DNA of 64,000 nt from Saprospiraceae bacterium (GTDB lineage: Bacteria > Bacteroidota > Bacteroidia > Chitinophagales > Saprospiraceae). The position numbers and the translations under genes were made by a program. Where the stretch lies: assembly GCA_016715405.1 (NCBI GenBank), contig JADKAE010000004.1, positions 1 to 64,000 on the forward strand, read 5' to 3'. The notes beneath the pieces are model-generated. The model was not told the DNA's origin, ran no database searches, and saw only the letters and a list, made by a program, of their open reading frames with translations. Position 1 is the first letter of the stretch. Every line of letters begins with the position of its first letter. Shown piece by piece: positions 54,854 to 63,706 of the stretch.

Positions 54854-56253
54854 GGCTTATCCGCTCGTTTTTTCCAGGCTTCAAGTTCGGGGCAATTGTC
54901 GTACCTCTGGTCGAAAGCCACATACGTAGAGCTTATTGCGTTTTTTACCCACTTTGCCACGGTTTCGCTTTGCTTGGACTGGATAGCCGCCTGTTGTATC
55001 TTGGCGTAATCCTGTTTCAGATTAGCGCGGTGAGGGGCCGTACGCGATTGCAGTTGTACGATGCGGAAATAGGGTTCGCCGATGGGACTGGCAAATTCGA
55101 AGGGTTTAGATATACTACCTATCGTCTTCATCGTATCCACAGCGAAGTACACATCGGGGTCGAGGTCGCCGATTTCAAAAAAAGTATTATTGCTGGCGGG
55201 ATTCACCATGCGCCCGTCGTTATTATAGCTTTGCGTTTCCTTGTCTGAAAACAGTTTTACCGCTCTGGAAAAAGAGATAGAATCGGTGACAATTAGCTGG
55301 CGGACCGAATCGAGGTGGGCGTAGGCTTTTTCGAGATCTGCTTCGGTGATTTCGGGTTTGATGAGAATGTGTCTTACGTGAATAGCATTACCACGGCGTT
55401 CGAGCATCTGGATAATATGGAAGCCGAATTGGGTTTCGATGACCGATGAAATTTCGTTTTGATCGAGTTTATAGGCGGCGGCTTCAAATTCGGGTACGAA
55501 TTTGCCGCGGCGGGTCCAGCCCAGGTCACCGCCGGCGCGTGCCGAGCCGTCGTCGGAGAATTTTTTAGCCACATCTTCAAATTTCTCACCGTCGTCTACT
55601 ATGCGCTTGCGCAGTTCTTCCAGCTTGCTTATTGCGCGTTGTTTTTCCTGGGGGTTCACGACGGGTTTATACACAATTTCGCCTACTTCCACTTCCGAGT
55701 TGAAGTAAGGCAGGCTATCGCGGGGTATTTGTTCGAAAAAGCGCTTGACCTCTGCAGGCGTCACGGTAATTCCTTCCATTATCTTGCCGCGCATATTTTG
55801 TATAAGTAGTTGGCTTTTGAGGTCTTCGCGGTTATCAGCTTTCACCTCGTCGATACTTTGGCCGTAGTAGTCTTCAAACTGTTTGAGATCGTTATTCATA
55901 AAGCCGAGGATGCGCTCGATACGGGCGTTGAGTTGGTCTTCCACCTCTTCGTCGCTCACTTCAATGCTATCGAGTTTGGCCTGGTTGAGCAGTAGTTTGG
56001 CGGTGAGGATGTTATCCAGCAGATTGCAGCGCGCATTGGGGGGGGCCACGCCGGTTTGGGCTTCCATGGAGGCATATTGTTCTTCCAGTTCCGACAACAG
56101 CACCAACTCGCCTCCTACTGTGGCAATTACTTTGTCTATAATTTCAGGTTGAGCAGGGAGGGTTACCGGCAACAATAGCAGCGTAAAAAAAGCGATGAAT
56201 ACCGAGGCAGCAAAAGCATTTCGGCTTGTCGACAGGTTTATAATTCGGATCAT
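54850..56253 (-). CDS. SurA-like peptidyl-prolyl isomerase
   Basis: 467 aa. Signal peptide 'VFIAFFTLLLLPVTLPAQP', SurA N-terminal domain ('DKVIATVGGELVLLSELEEQ'), and two PpiC-type rotamase domains ('KFEDVAKKFSDDGSARAGGD' with 'VIETQFGFHIIQM', and 'VRHILIKPEITEADL' with a weaker ending). Chaperone for unfolded outer-membrane proteins in the periplasm. Its start overlaps the stop of the lipoprotein gene (56250-56253), and a third isomerase gene follows upstream, so the three form one leftward operon devoted to barrel folding. Confidence 0.9.
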   Translation of the reverse strand: MIRIINLSTSRNAFAASVFIAFFTLLLLPVTLPAQPEIIDKVIATVGGELVLLSELEEQYASMEAQTGVAPPNARCNLLDNILTAKLLLNQAKLDSIEVSDEEVEDQLNARIERILGFMNNDLKQFEDYYGQSIDEVKADNREDLKSQLLIQNMRGKIMEGITVTPAEVKRFFEQIPRDSLPYFNSEVEVGEIVYKPVVNPQEKQRAISKLEELRKRIVDDGEKFEDVAKKFSDDGSARAGGDLGWTRRGKFVPEFEAAAYKLDQNEISSVIETQFGFHIIQMLERRGNAIHVRHILIKPEITEADLEKAYAHLDSVRQLIVTDSISFSRAVKLFSDKETQSYNNDGRMVNPASNNTFFEIGDLDPDVYFAVDTMKTIGSISKPFEFASPIGEPYFRIVQLQSRTAPHRANLKQDYAKIQQAAIQSKQSETVAKWVKNAISSTYVAFDQRYDNCPELEAWKKRADKP

Positions 56254-57101
56254 TGTGTATAAATTTGGATATTATTGCTGCGCATTTCGCGCTCAAAAAG
56301 TTCTTCTTTGGTATCTTCCAGCAGCTTTAGCTTGCGGCGGTAGAGTATCAATTTTCGGGCCTGGTCTTCGACGTAAGTCAAAGGAGGCGTTTCATTTTTC
56401 GACCGGTATTCAAACAATCGGAAAAGGTAGTGAAATTTCCCATCGCGCAATTGCATGGTTTTATTCCCGTCGATTTGGTCGGCAGTGAGCGTCTCTCTGG
56501 GCAATTGCAGGGCAATTTTATCAAAATCATACCAGGTGCTGTCTTCCAGTAAATGCACAGTTGAATACGTATTGCAATACTGCACCATTTCTGCAAAATC
56601 GCGGGAATTGTTGCTGGTCCACCATTTGTTGAGTTGTTGCAGATTGGGGGCGTCGAGGGGTGTTTTTATCAAATAGCAGCGCAAAATGGGCGCTTCCAGT
56701 TTAAACTGTTCGCGGTGGGCATCAAAAAAAGCTTGTAATTCTTGCTGGGTGACCACGGAGTCTAATAATTGTTGTACCAAAACCTGTTCGTAATTATGCT
56801 TGATGAGCGAAGCCCGGTAATCCCTCACCAATTTATCAATATTGAGGTCGGTAGGGATATTGCGTTCTGCTTCGTTGAGCAACAGTGCCTCGCGTACCCA
56901 ACGCGATACGAATGCATTGATAATTAGCGAGCTGTCTGCACCGGTTGTACCCTCGGGGAACATGCCCTCCAATTCCGACAGGTACAAGGTTTTGTTGTGC
57001 ACTTGGGCCAACGCTTTGTCATCCTCCGGTTTTGGGGCTATCCATTGGCAGGCCCCGAGTATTATGCTTAGTATGACAATGGTTGTAAATCTGTGAAACA
57101 T
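56250..57101 (-). CDS. SurA-related lipoprotein lacking a rotamase domain
   Basis: 283 aa with the lipobox 'LSIILGAC' (Cys18) and the chaperone-like N-terminal part: 'KALAQVHNKTLYLSELEGMF' and 'FVSRWVREALLLNEAERNI'. The middle 'QQELQAFFDAHREQFKLEAP' is SurA-like. The region in which a PpiC fold should be found ('ILRCYLIKT...') lacks its signature residues. Therefore it is likely a chaperone without isomerase activity, tethered to a membrane. It overlaps the following SurA-like gene by 4 bp, a sign of coupling. Confidence 0.8.
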   Translation of the reverse strand: MFHRFTTIVILSIILGACQWIAPKPEDDKALAQVHNKTLYLSELEGMFPEGTTGADSSLIINAFVSRWVREALLLNEAERNIPTDLNIDKLVRDYRASLIKHNYEQVLVQQLLDSVVTQQELQAFFDAHREQFKLEAPILRCYLIKTPLDAPNLQQLNKWWTSNNSRDFAEMVQYCNTYSTVHLLEDSTWYDFDKIALQLPRETLTADQIDGNKTMQLRDGKFHYLFRLFEYRSKNETPPLTYVEDQARKLILYRRKLKLLEDTKEELFEREMRSNNIQIYTQ

Positions 57102-57103
57102 AG

Positions 57104-57216
57104 CAGTTTAGTAGGGTTTAGCGATTGGGTTTAGCGATTGGGTTTAGCGATTGGGTTTAGCGACTAAACCCTAACGCTAAACTGCGCATGCACTAAACCC
57201 TGTCGCTAAACCGCCA
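57104..57216. repeat. Palindromic word-array repeat (GGGTTTAGCGATT words), same family as 11503-11612
   Basis: Left half carries GGGTTTAGCGATT four times; right half CTAAACCCTAACGCTAAACTGC. 57163-57201 matches 11553-11591 with one difference. It lies inside the SurA-like operon, between the second and third genes. Confidence 0.85.
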
Positions 57217-57229
57217 AGGGCATAAAATA

Positions 57230-59227
57230 TTACTGTTTTATCAAACTCTCAAACACCTTCTTATCCGTGTCTACCTTATAGGTTTTGCGCAATTGTTCTA
57301 CCCATTGTTTTTCGAGGTAGTCCTGATAATCGGCCACCACATAACCTCGGGCTTCTTTGAGTGATTTGTCGGAAGCGGGCAGTATTTGTTCAATTTTGTA
57401 AAACTTGATCATTTTCTTATTTGGGGTAGGCAAATCGCCGCCCAGGTCTTTTGAGTCGAGGGGCGACATAGCGCCTGCTTTCCATTCGGTACCGCCCAGG
57501 TCGGCGCTTTTAAATTTTTCGATCGTTTGTTCTTCCACGCTCACTATGAGGAGGGTATCGTTGTTGAATTTAGCCTTTACTTCGTCTGCGGTGTGCGTTT
57601 TGGCGTATTCGTAAACATCATTCAGGCGAGCTTTGTGTTGCCCGTTGATGCGGTATACACTGGCCAGGGCGCGTTCATTCCAGCGGTATTTTCCGCGAAT
57701 AGTGTCGTAGTAATTATTTAATCCGATGGAGTCTTGGGAAGCCTTATCCCATACTTCCAGTTTAGTTGCTTCAAAAAGCAGGATACCCTCTTCGTATTCG
57801 CGCATCAGCGATTTGAATTCGGGGTATTTGGCTTCCAGTTGAGCTTCTTCGTGTTTCATGCACTCTTCGTTAACGAAATCCTGGTAGAGATTGCGAGCCA
57901 CGTCTGCGGGCGTCACATTTCCGGAGCCTTTCATGCGTTGGCGGGAAGCTTTGCCGAGATAATCGGTAAAGTTGCCCAGGGTAGCCTTGAAGTTTTTGCC
58001 CAGCGAGAAAAGTACCTCGTTAGATCTTTCCGCGGGGGCTTTCCATTTGAAAGTCAGGAAAGTATCGGTAAGCGATGCCGCGAAATTATCTAACACAACC
58101 GGATATTCTTTAAAATTATTGTCGCGTTTCACCTTTGCCACAAATCCCTGTTTGGCTTGTTCAAAGCGCATATCTTTCGTAATGCGTTGTTCTAAACGTC
58201 TCTTTTCGATGTTATAAGGTTGTATGGGTTTTTTACTAACCCGCTTTACGATATGCCAGCCGACGCTGGTTTCAAAAGGCTTGGAATAGTCGCCGTCTTT
58301 TTGGAGGCTAAAAGCGGCGTCTTCAAAGGGTTTTTCGTAGCGGTTAATGCCGAAAAAGCCTACATACCCGCCGTTGGCTGCGCTTTGGCGGTCTTCCGAA
58401 CGTTCGCGGGCAATGCCTTCAAATGCTTCGCCTGCCTGGATGAGTTGGTAGATGCTGTCGATGCGCATTTTGGCCAGCTCGGGTTTGTCGGTTGTTTTGC
58501 GAATGAGGATGTGCGCCGCTTCGATTTCGCCGCGAGCAGGCCTGCGCGTATGCACGGTAAGCAGGTGATACCCCGAGTTGGTGCGAACAGGATTAGACAC
58601 TTTGCCCACCGGCAACTTATACGCAGCCGATTCGAGGGCGTACATGCCATTGGGAAATAATGCGGTAATAAAACCGATGTGGCCGCCATTTTTTTCGGCA
58701 GATTTATCTTCGGAAACCTCTTTGGCTACCGTCGAAAAAGGCGTGCCGCTTTCGATGCGTTTTTTGGCTGCCATCAATTTTTCATAAGCGGCCAGGGTAT
58801 CCTGAGGGGTAGCATTTTCTTTGATTGACAAGAAAATATGACTGATATCTACATCTTGCTGTACGCGGTCGTAAGCTTCTTTCACCAATTGCTCCGTAAC
58901 CGATTTATCAATCAGGTAAGAATCGGCCAATTGGCGGCGATAACCTGCCAATTCTTCTTTGAGTGACGTGATTGTATCGAGGCGCATTTCTTTGGCTTTG
59001 TACACTTTGAGTTTGAACTTGGTGTACAAGTCGAGGTATTCTTCCAGGGATTTGCGCGAGAAGTCGGCGCTTTTTCCATTGGTTTTGCTGTAAATGTAGG
59101 TGAATTCAGAAACGTGTACCGGCACCCCTTCTACTTTGAATAGCACGGGATCGCTGTCTTTCTGAGCCAGTGATTGAAAAGAAAGCACAAGGGAGAGTGT
59201 CAGCAGCAACGAAATTCGCATTGCCAT
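57230..59227 (-). CDS. PpiC-type peptidyl-prolyl isomerase, multi-domain
   Basis: 665 aa. Signal peptide 'SLLLTLSLVLSFQSLAQ', then an N-terminal chaperone domain ('VHVSEFTYIYSKTNGKSADF') and two PpiC domains: 'DISHIFLSIKENATPQDTL' with 'NGGHIGFITALFPNGMYALE', and 'EAAHILIRKTTDKPELAKMR' with 'NGGYVGFFGINRYEKPFEDA' and 'VGWHIVKRV'. A C-terminal helical half (about 330-665) resembles the SurA chaperone module. It works in the periplasm on outer-membrane proteins. First gene of the leftward isomerase group. Confidence 0.9.
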   Translation of the reverse strand: MAMRISLLLTLSLVLSFQSLAQKDSDPVLFKVEGVPVHVSEFTYIYSKTNGKSADFSRKSLEEYLDLYTKFKLKVYKAKEMRLDTITSLKEELAGYRRQLADSYLIDKSVTEQLVKEAYDRVQQDVDISHIFLSIKENATPQDTLAAYEKLMAAKKRIESGTPFSTVAKEVSEDKSAEKNGGHIGFITALFPNGMYALESAAYKLPVGKVSNPVRTNSGYHLLTVHTRRPARGEIEAAHILIRKTTDKPELAKMRIDSIYQLIQAGEAFEGIARERSEDRQSAANGGYVGFFGINRYEKPFEDAAFSLQKDGDYSKPFETSVGWHIVKRVSKKPIQPYNIEKRRLEQRITKDMRFEQAKQGFVAKVKRDNNFKEYPVVLDNFAASLTDTFLTFKWKAPAERSNEVLFSLGKNFKATLGNFTDYLGKASRQRMKGSGNVTPADVARNLYQDFVNEECMKHEEAQLEAKYPEFKSLMREYEEGILLFEATKLEVWDKASQDSIGLNNYYDTIRGKYRWNERALASVYRINGQHKARLNDVYEYAKTHTADEVKAKFNNDTLLIVSVEEQTIEKFKSADLGGTEWKAGAMSPLDSKDLGGDLPTPNKKMIKFYKIEQILPASDKSLKEARGYVVADYQDYLEKQWVEQLRKTYKVDTDKKVFESLIKQ

Positions 59228-59378
59228 CTTATTATGTTTTTTTAGTGTTTGATAAAACCGGGGGGTAATTTAAAAACCCCGCAAAGTTAGCCTTTTTTGA
59301 ACGCAAAAGCTGCATTTATAGTACTTGTATCGTATCTTTAAAGAAGCATTTGCTATCATAATACCAAAATACAAACAT

Positions 59379-60860
59379 ATGCGAATTACAATAATTGGCA
59401 ATCTCTTGCTAGGCCTGACTCTCGTCCTCTTAGTCGAAAGTTGTGCTGTGAATCCCGTATCGGGAAAAAAGCAGCTCATGTTGTTGAGTGAAGATCAGGA
59501 GAAGGCGTTAGGTTTGGAATCCGATCCCGGCATTTTAGCTAGTTTTGGAGTATACGAGGATGCGAAGTTACAGCAATTTATTACCGATAAAGGCAAGAAG
59601 ATGGGGGCAATTTCGCACCGCCCCAGTCTTGATTATCAGTTTAAGGTTCTCGATTCACCGGTGGTAAATGCGTTTGCCGTGCCCGGCGGATATGTCTATT
59701 TTACACGTGGCATTCTGGCTTACTTTAATAACGAAGCCCAGTTTGCAGGCGTCTTGGGCCATGAGATCGGACACGTAACGGCCAGGCACTCTGCGCAGCA
59801 ATACAGCCAGCAGATACTGGCGCAAGCGGGGTTAATGATCGGTATGGTGGTATCGGAAGATTTTCGCAAATACGCCGATATTGCGAATGTAGGCGTCAGC
59901 CTGCTTTTTCTCAAGTTTAGCCGCGATCACGAGAGCGAGTCGGATAAACTGGGCGTAGCTTATTCTTCCCAAATAGGCTATGATTCCCATGAGATGGCTA
60001 AATTTTTTAATACGCTTTCGCGGCTAAGCGGCGACGAAGGCCAGTCGCTTCCCACGTTTCTTTCTACCCACCCCAATCCGGCTGATCGCAATAAAAAGGT
60101 AGATGAAATGGCCAACAGCTGGGCCCAAAAATCACCCGGCGCCAAATTGGATGTAAATCGCGATAGCTACCTGCGCATGATCGACGGACTGGTTTACGGC
60201 GAAGATCCCCGCCAGGGTTATGTTGAAAACGACAATTTTTACCATCCCCAACTGAAGTTTCAGTACGCTGTGCCCTCGGGCTGGCAACTCGTCAATTCAC
60301 CCTCTCAGGTGCAAATGGCCCCCAAAGACGGAAAAGCGCTGATGATTTTTACCCTTTCACAGGAGAAAACGCTGCAAGCGGCAGCGCAAGGGCTACTCAC
60401 ACAATATCAGCTCACTAAGGTCAGTTCGAGAGAGACTACTGTAAACGGCCTGCCTGCGCTCGAAATGGTAGCCGAGCAGGCTGCACAATCGCAAGATCAG
60501 CAGCAACAGCAACAGCAGCAACAACAGTCACCGCCGATTCGCCTGCTCACTTACCAGATTCAATACAACGGTCTGATATATCAGTTTTTGGGCGTCACGG
60601 AAAAGACGAATTATACTTCTTACGAGTCTACTTTTTTGAATGTCATAAAGAGTTTTAAAGAACTCAAAGAAGCCAGTAAACTGAACCGCCAACCCGAACG
60701 CATACGCATAAAAACAGTAGACCGCAGCGGTACGTTTGCCGATGCGCTCAAAGCCTTTAATATGCCCGAAAAGCGTCACAAGGAATTGGCTATTCTCAAT
60801 GGCATGGAATTGAATTCGCCCGTGACGAAAGGCATGCTGATAAAAGTGGTGGGGAACTAG
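59379..60860 (+). CDS. M48-family zinc metalloprotease, lipoprotein
   Basis: 493 aa. Lipobox 'VLLVESC' after 'IIGNLLLGLTLVL', then 'FAVPGGYVYFTRGILAYFNN' and the zinc site 'GVLGHEIGHVTARHS' with the third ligand in 'FSRDHESESDKLGV'. A BepA/LoiP-like quality-control protease for outer-membrane proteins. The linker near residue 375 is almost pure glutamine ('QSQDQQQQQQQQQQS'), and the C-terminal 70 residues ('IRIKTVDRSGTFADALKAF', 'NGMELNSPVTKGMLIKVVG') are a LysM-like module. ATG at 59379 chosen; an upstream extension of 18 codons is not signal-like. It diverges from the PpiC gene. Confidence 0.9.
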   Translation: MRITIIGNLLLGLTLVLLVESCAVNPVSGKKQLMLLSEDQEKALGLESDPGILASFGVYEDAKLQQFITDKGKKMGAISHRPSLDYQFKVLDSPVVNAFAVPGGYVYFTRGILAYFNNEAQFAGVLGHEIGHVTARHSAQQYSQQILAQAGLMIGMVVSEDFRKYADIANVGVSLLFLKFSRDHESESDKLGVAYSSQIGYDSHEMAKFFNTLSRLSGDEGQSLPTFLSTHPNPADRNKKVDEMANSWAQKSPGAKLDVNRDSYLRMIDGLVYGEDPRQGYVENDNFYHPQLKFQYAVPSGWQLVNSPSQVQMAPKDGKALMIFTLSQEKTLQAAAQGLLTQYQLTKVSSRETTVNGLPALEMVAEQAAQSQDQQQQQQQQQQSPPIRLLTYQIQYNGLIYQFLGVTEKTNYTSYESTFLNVIKSFKELKEASKLNRQPERIRIKTVDRSGTFADALKAFNMPEKRHKELAILNGMELNSPVTKGMLIKVVGN

Positions 60861-60918
60861 CGGGAGGTTCGCTTGCCAGCGGGCAGCTCTCGGTTCTGGA
60901 GGTTCGCTCTGCCAGCGG

Positions 60919-61377
60919 TCAGACCGACAACCGACACCGCCAACGGCCCCTCCGATTAGTTTTCTTCAGCAAATCTCTGATTTCTGTGAGCAACTGTTCG
61001 GTAGTAGGACCGGCGGGAGCTGCGGGGGCTTCTTCTTCTTTTTTCTTGAAGCTATCCAGAGCGCGGTTGTACGCTTTTACTACCATAAAAATAACGGTGG
61101 CAATAATCAAAAAGTTGATTACCGTTTGGATAAACATGCCATAGCGCAATTGCACGGCTTCGGCGGTGACAGCGCCGTCGGGACCCAATTGGGCGGCTTT
61201 GAGTGTGAGCGCAAGCTCGCTGAAATCAACGCCGCCCAGCAGCATTCCGAGCGGAGGCATAATGATATCATTGGTAAACGAAGTAACCACTGCACCGAAA
61301 GCACCGGCGATGATCACAGCTACGGCAAGATCGAGCAAGTTGCCGCGCATAATAAAAGCTTTTAATTCCTTGAGCAT
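60919..61377 (-). CDS. mscL: Large-conductance mechanosensitive channel MscL, tail likely frameshifted
   Basis: Pentameric channel that opens on sudden osmotic downshift. 'FIMRGNLLDLAVAVIIAGAFGAVVTSF' region is the pore helix, 'NDIIMPPLGMLLGG' the loop, and 'VINFLIIATVIFMVVKAYN' the second helix; 'TEQLLTEIRDLLKK' is the cytoplasmic bundle. After that the frame reads 'TNRRGRWRCRLSV', which is unlike the family. Adding one A to the run at 60960-60963 gives 'KKN' and a stop at 60956, the normal ending (140 aa). The annotated end at 60919 is therefore probably an artefact. Confidence 0.93.
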   Translation of the reverse strand: MLKELKAFIMRGNLLDLAVAVIIAGAFGAVVTSFTNDIIMPPLGMLLGGVDFSELALTLKAAQLGPDGAVTAEAVQLRYGMFIQTVINFLIIATVIFMVVKAYNRALDSFKKKEEEAPAAPAGPTTEQLLTEIRDLLKKTNRRGRWRCRLSV

Positions 61378-61534
61378 ACTTGTTGGTTTTTAGTTAAGTA
61401 AAGTTGGCTCTATTGTTTACACGATATCGCAATTTAGATATTATTTTGTAAAAAAGTAGCCTGGCAGTAGCCTGTTATGTGCAGTTGCGGGAGGTAAAGG
61501 GCTGAAAACAACCGGTTGATCCGGATAATATTAC

Positions 61535-62269
61535 ATGCGAACAATCGATATCACTACCACTCAAAACGTTGTCATTCAGTACGAACTGGCCACTGTAATA
61601 GATCGTGCGTTGGCATTTTTACTCGACTTGATTGTTGTAGGGCTGGCCAGTCTTTTAGGTTTTTATCTGCTAAGCGCCCTGTTTGGAGCCCTGGAGGGTA
61701 TTGTTACCAGGCTGTATGCCTTGTTGCCCATTTGCCTGTTGTTGCTTTACCACTTTTTCTCGGAGATATTTATCGACGGGCAGTCGCTGGGCAAACGTGC
61801 CGTCGGTATCAAAGTGGTACGCCTCGACGGGGAAGAACCCAGCCTGAGTGATTATCTGTTGCGTGCGGTATTCCACATTGCCGACAGCTTGTTTTCGCTG
61901 GGTATTATTGCCATCCTGCTGATCAGTACTTCCAACCGGCGGCAACGGCTGGGCGACATGACGGCCAATACGACGGTGATCAAAACCCGCTCGATACAGC
62001 AATTCCATCTCGGCGAAATTATCAGGATTGGCAATGCCGAAAATTATCAGCCCGTATACCCCGCCGTGCGTGCATTGAGCGAGCAGGATATGTTGCTTGT
62101 AAAACAAGTGCTGGGACGCTACCAGTCTTTCCCCAATGAAGCCCACAAACAAGCCCTCGATACGTTGACCGCCAAACTCGCCGCCTCGCTGCAATTGCCG
62201 CAGGCGCCCCGCAACCAGGTGGAGTTTCTTAAAACACTATTGCGCGATTATATCGTGCTCACGCGATAA
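61535..62269 (+). CDS. RDD-family membrane protein
   Basis: 244 aa. 'VIDRALAFLLDLIVVGLASL' has the Arg-Asp of RDD proteins, and 'EIFIDGQSLGKRAVGIKVVR' is the second signature (GQTxGKR-like). Three or four hydrophobic segments, then a soluble C-terminal tail of about 90 residues ('QPVYPAVRALSEQDMLLVKQ') found in Bacteroidota members. Role unclear; some RDD proteins are sodium/proton antiporters. It precedes rlmD by 6 bp and is likely in its operon. Confidence 0.85.
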   Translation: MRTIDITTTQNVVIQYELATVIDRALAFLLDLIVVGLASLLGFYLLSALFGALEGIVTRLYALLPICLLLLYHFFSEIFIDGQSLGKRAVGIKVVRLDGEEPSLSDYLLRAVFHIADSLFSLGIIAILLISTSNRRQRLGDMTANTTVIKTRSIQQFHLGEIIRIGNAENYQPVYPAVRALSEQDMLLVKQVLGRYQSFPNEAHKQALDTLTAKLAASLQLPQAPRNQVEFLKTLLRDYIVLTR

Positions 62270-62275
62270 CCAATT

Positions 62276-63706
62276 ATGGCAAAAGATAAAAAACAACCAC
62301 TAATACTGCCGGCTGTAGAAATGACCGGCATTGCCGACAAAGGGTTGTGTGTAGGCCGCCACGAGGAGGGTAGGGTGGTTTTTGTGGAAAATGCAGCTCC
62401 CGGCGATATCGCTGATGTGCGGGTTTATAAGCGCACTTCGGGGTATTATCTGGCTAGTCCGGTAACCTTTCATCGCTATTCCCCCGATCGTGTGGCGCCT
62501 TTCTGTACGCATTTTGGGGTTTGCGGAGGCTGCAAGTGGCAGCACCTGAGCTACGAGGCCCAGTTGCGCCATAAAACGCAAGTCGTATACGACGCCATGC
62601 AGCGTATCGGCAAAGTAGAAGTGGGTGAATGGCTACCCATCCTGGGCGCCGGTTCCGATACTTTTTACCGCAATAAGCTCGAGTTTACTTTTTCGAATAA
62701 AAGATGGCTGACAGTCGAAGAGCTGGAAGAAGGCCTTCAAAAAGACGCAGACGTACTGGGCTTTCACCGCCCCGGCGCTTTCGACAAAGCGATAGACATT
62801 GAAAAATGCTGGCTACAACCCGACCCTTCCAACGCATTGCGCAACGGCCTGAAAGCTATAGCCCTGGCACAGGGACTGTCTTTTTGACCTCAAAACCAGC
62901 ACGGACTGCTTCGCACCCTCATGTTGCGAATTACGACCCTCGGCGAAGTAATGGCACTGGTTAGTTTTGGCGAAAGCCAACCAAAAAAGATAAAAACCTT
63001 GCTGGAGGAGGTCATGCGGCAATTCCCCCAGATCACCACGCTATGCTATTGTATCAACACAAAAAGCAACGATACCATATACGATCTCGACATAGTAGTA
63101 TACCACGGCAAAGGATACGTAGAAGAGCTGCTGGGAGAGGTGCGGTTTCGCATCGGGCCCAACTCTTTTTTTCAAACCAACACCGTGCAGGCTACCCGAC
63201 TCTATGATGTAGTGGTCGACTTTGCCCAATTGCAGGGGCATGAAAACGTGTACGACCTGTATACCGGCATCGGGAGTATAGCCCTATACGTTGCCCGGCG
63301 ATGCCGCCGGGTGGTGGGCATTGAAGAAATTGCCGCCGCTATCGACGATGCCCGCGAAAATGCAGAATTAAACGGCATAAACAACGCCCAATTTTACGCC
63401 GGCGACGTTCGGCATATGCTAACCCAGGAATTCGCCGAACAACACGGCCGCCCCGACCTGCTGATTACCGACCCGCCCAGAGCGGGTATGCACCCCGATG
63501 TAGTGCGCATGTTGCTGCAACTCGAATCTCCTCGTATCGTGTATGTAAGTTGCAACCCCTCCACGCAGGCCCGTGATTTGCTCCTGCTCAGCGAAAAATA
63601 TGAGGTAGTCAAAGTGCAACCCGTAGATATGTTTCCCCATACCCATCACATGGAAAGCGTGGCTTTGCTGCAACTGAAAAAAAATGTAACTTTACCCATC
63701 ACATGA
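62276..63706 (+). CDS. rlmD: 23S rRNA (uracil-5-)-methyltransferase RlmD, two compensating indels
   Basis: 476 aa. TRAM domain at the start ('EMTGIADKGLCVGRHEEGRV'), [4Fe-4S] cysteines in 'FCTHFGVCGGCKWQH', the methyltransferase domain ('VYDLYTGIGSIALYVARRCR' and 'LLITDPPRAGMHPDVV') and the catalytic Cys in 'YVSCNPSTQARDLLLL'. It methylates U1939 of 23S rRNA (or acts as the RumA/RlmCD type). The open frame breaks at TGA 62885-62887 within 'LSF-*-PQNQHG'; one extra T before and one missing A after give 'LSFDLKNQHGLLRTL', so the same gene continues at once. Ends with TGA overlapping the next gene's ATG. Confidence 0.92.
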
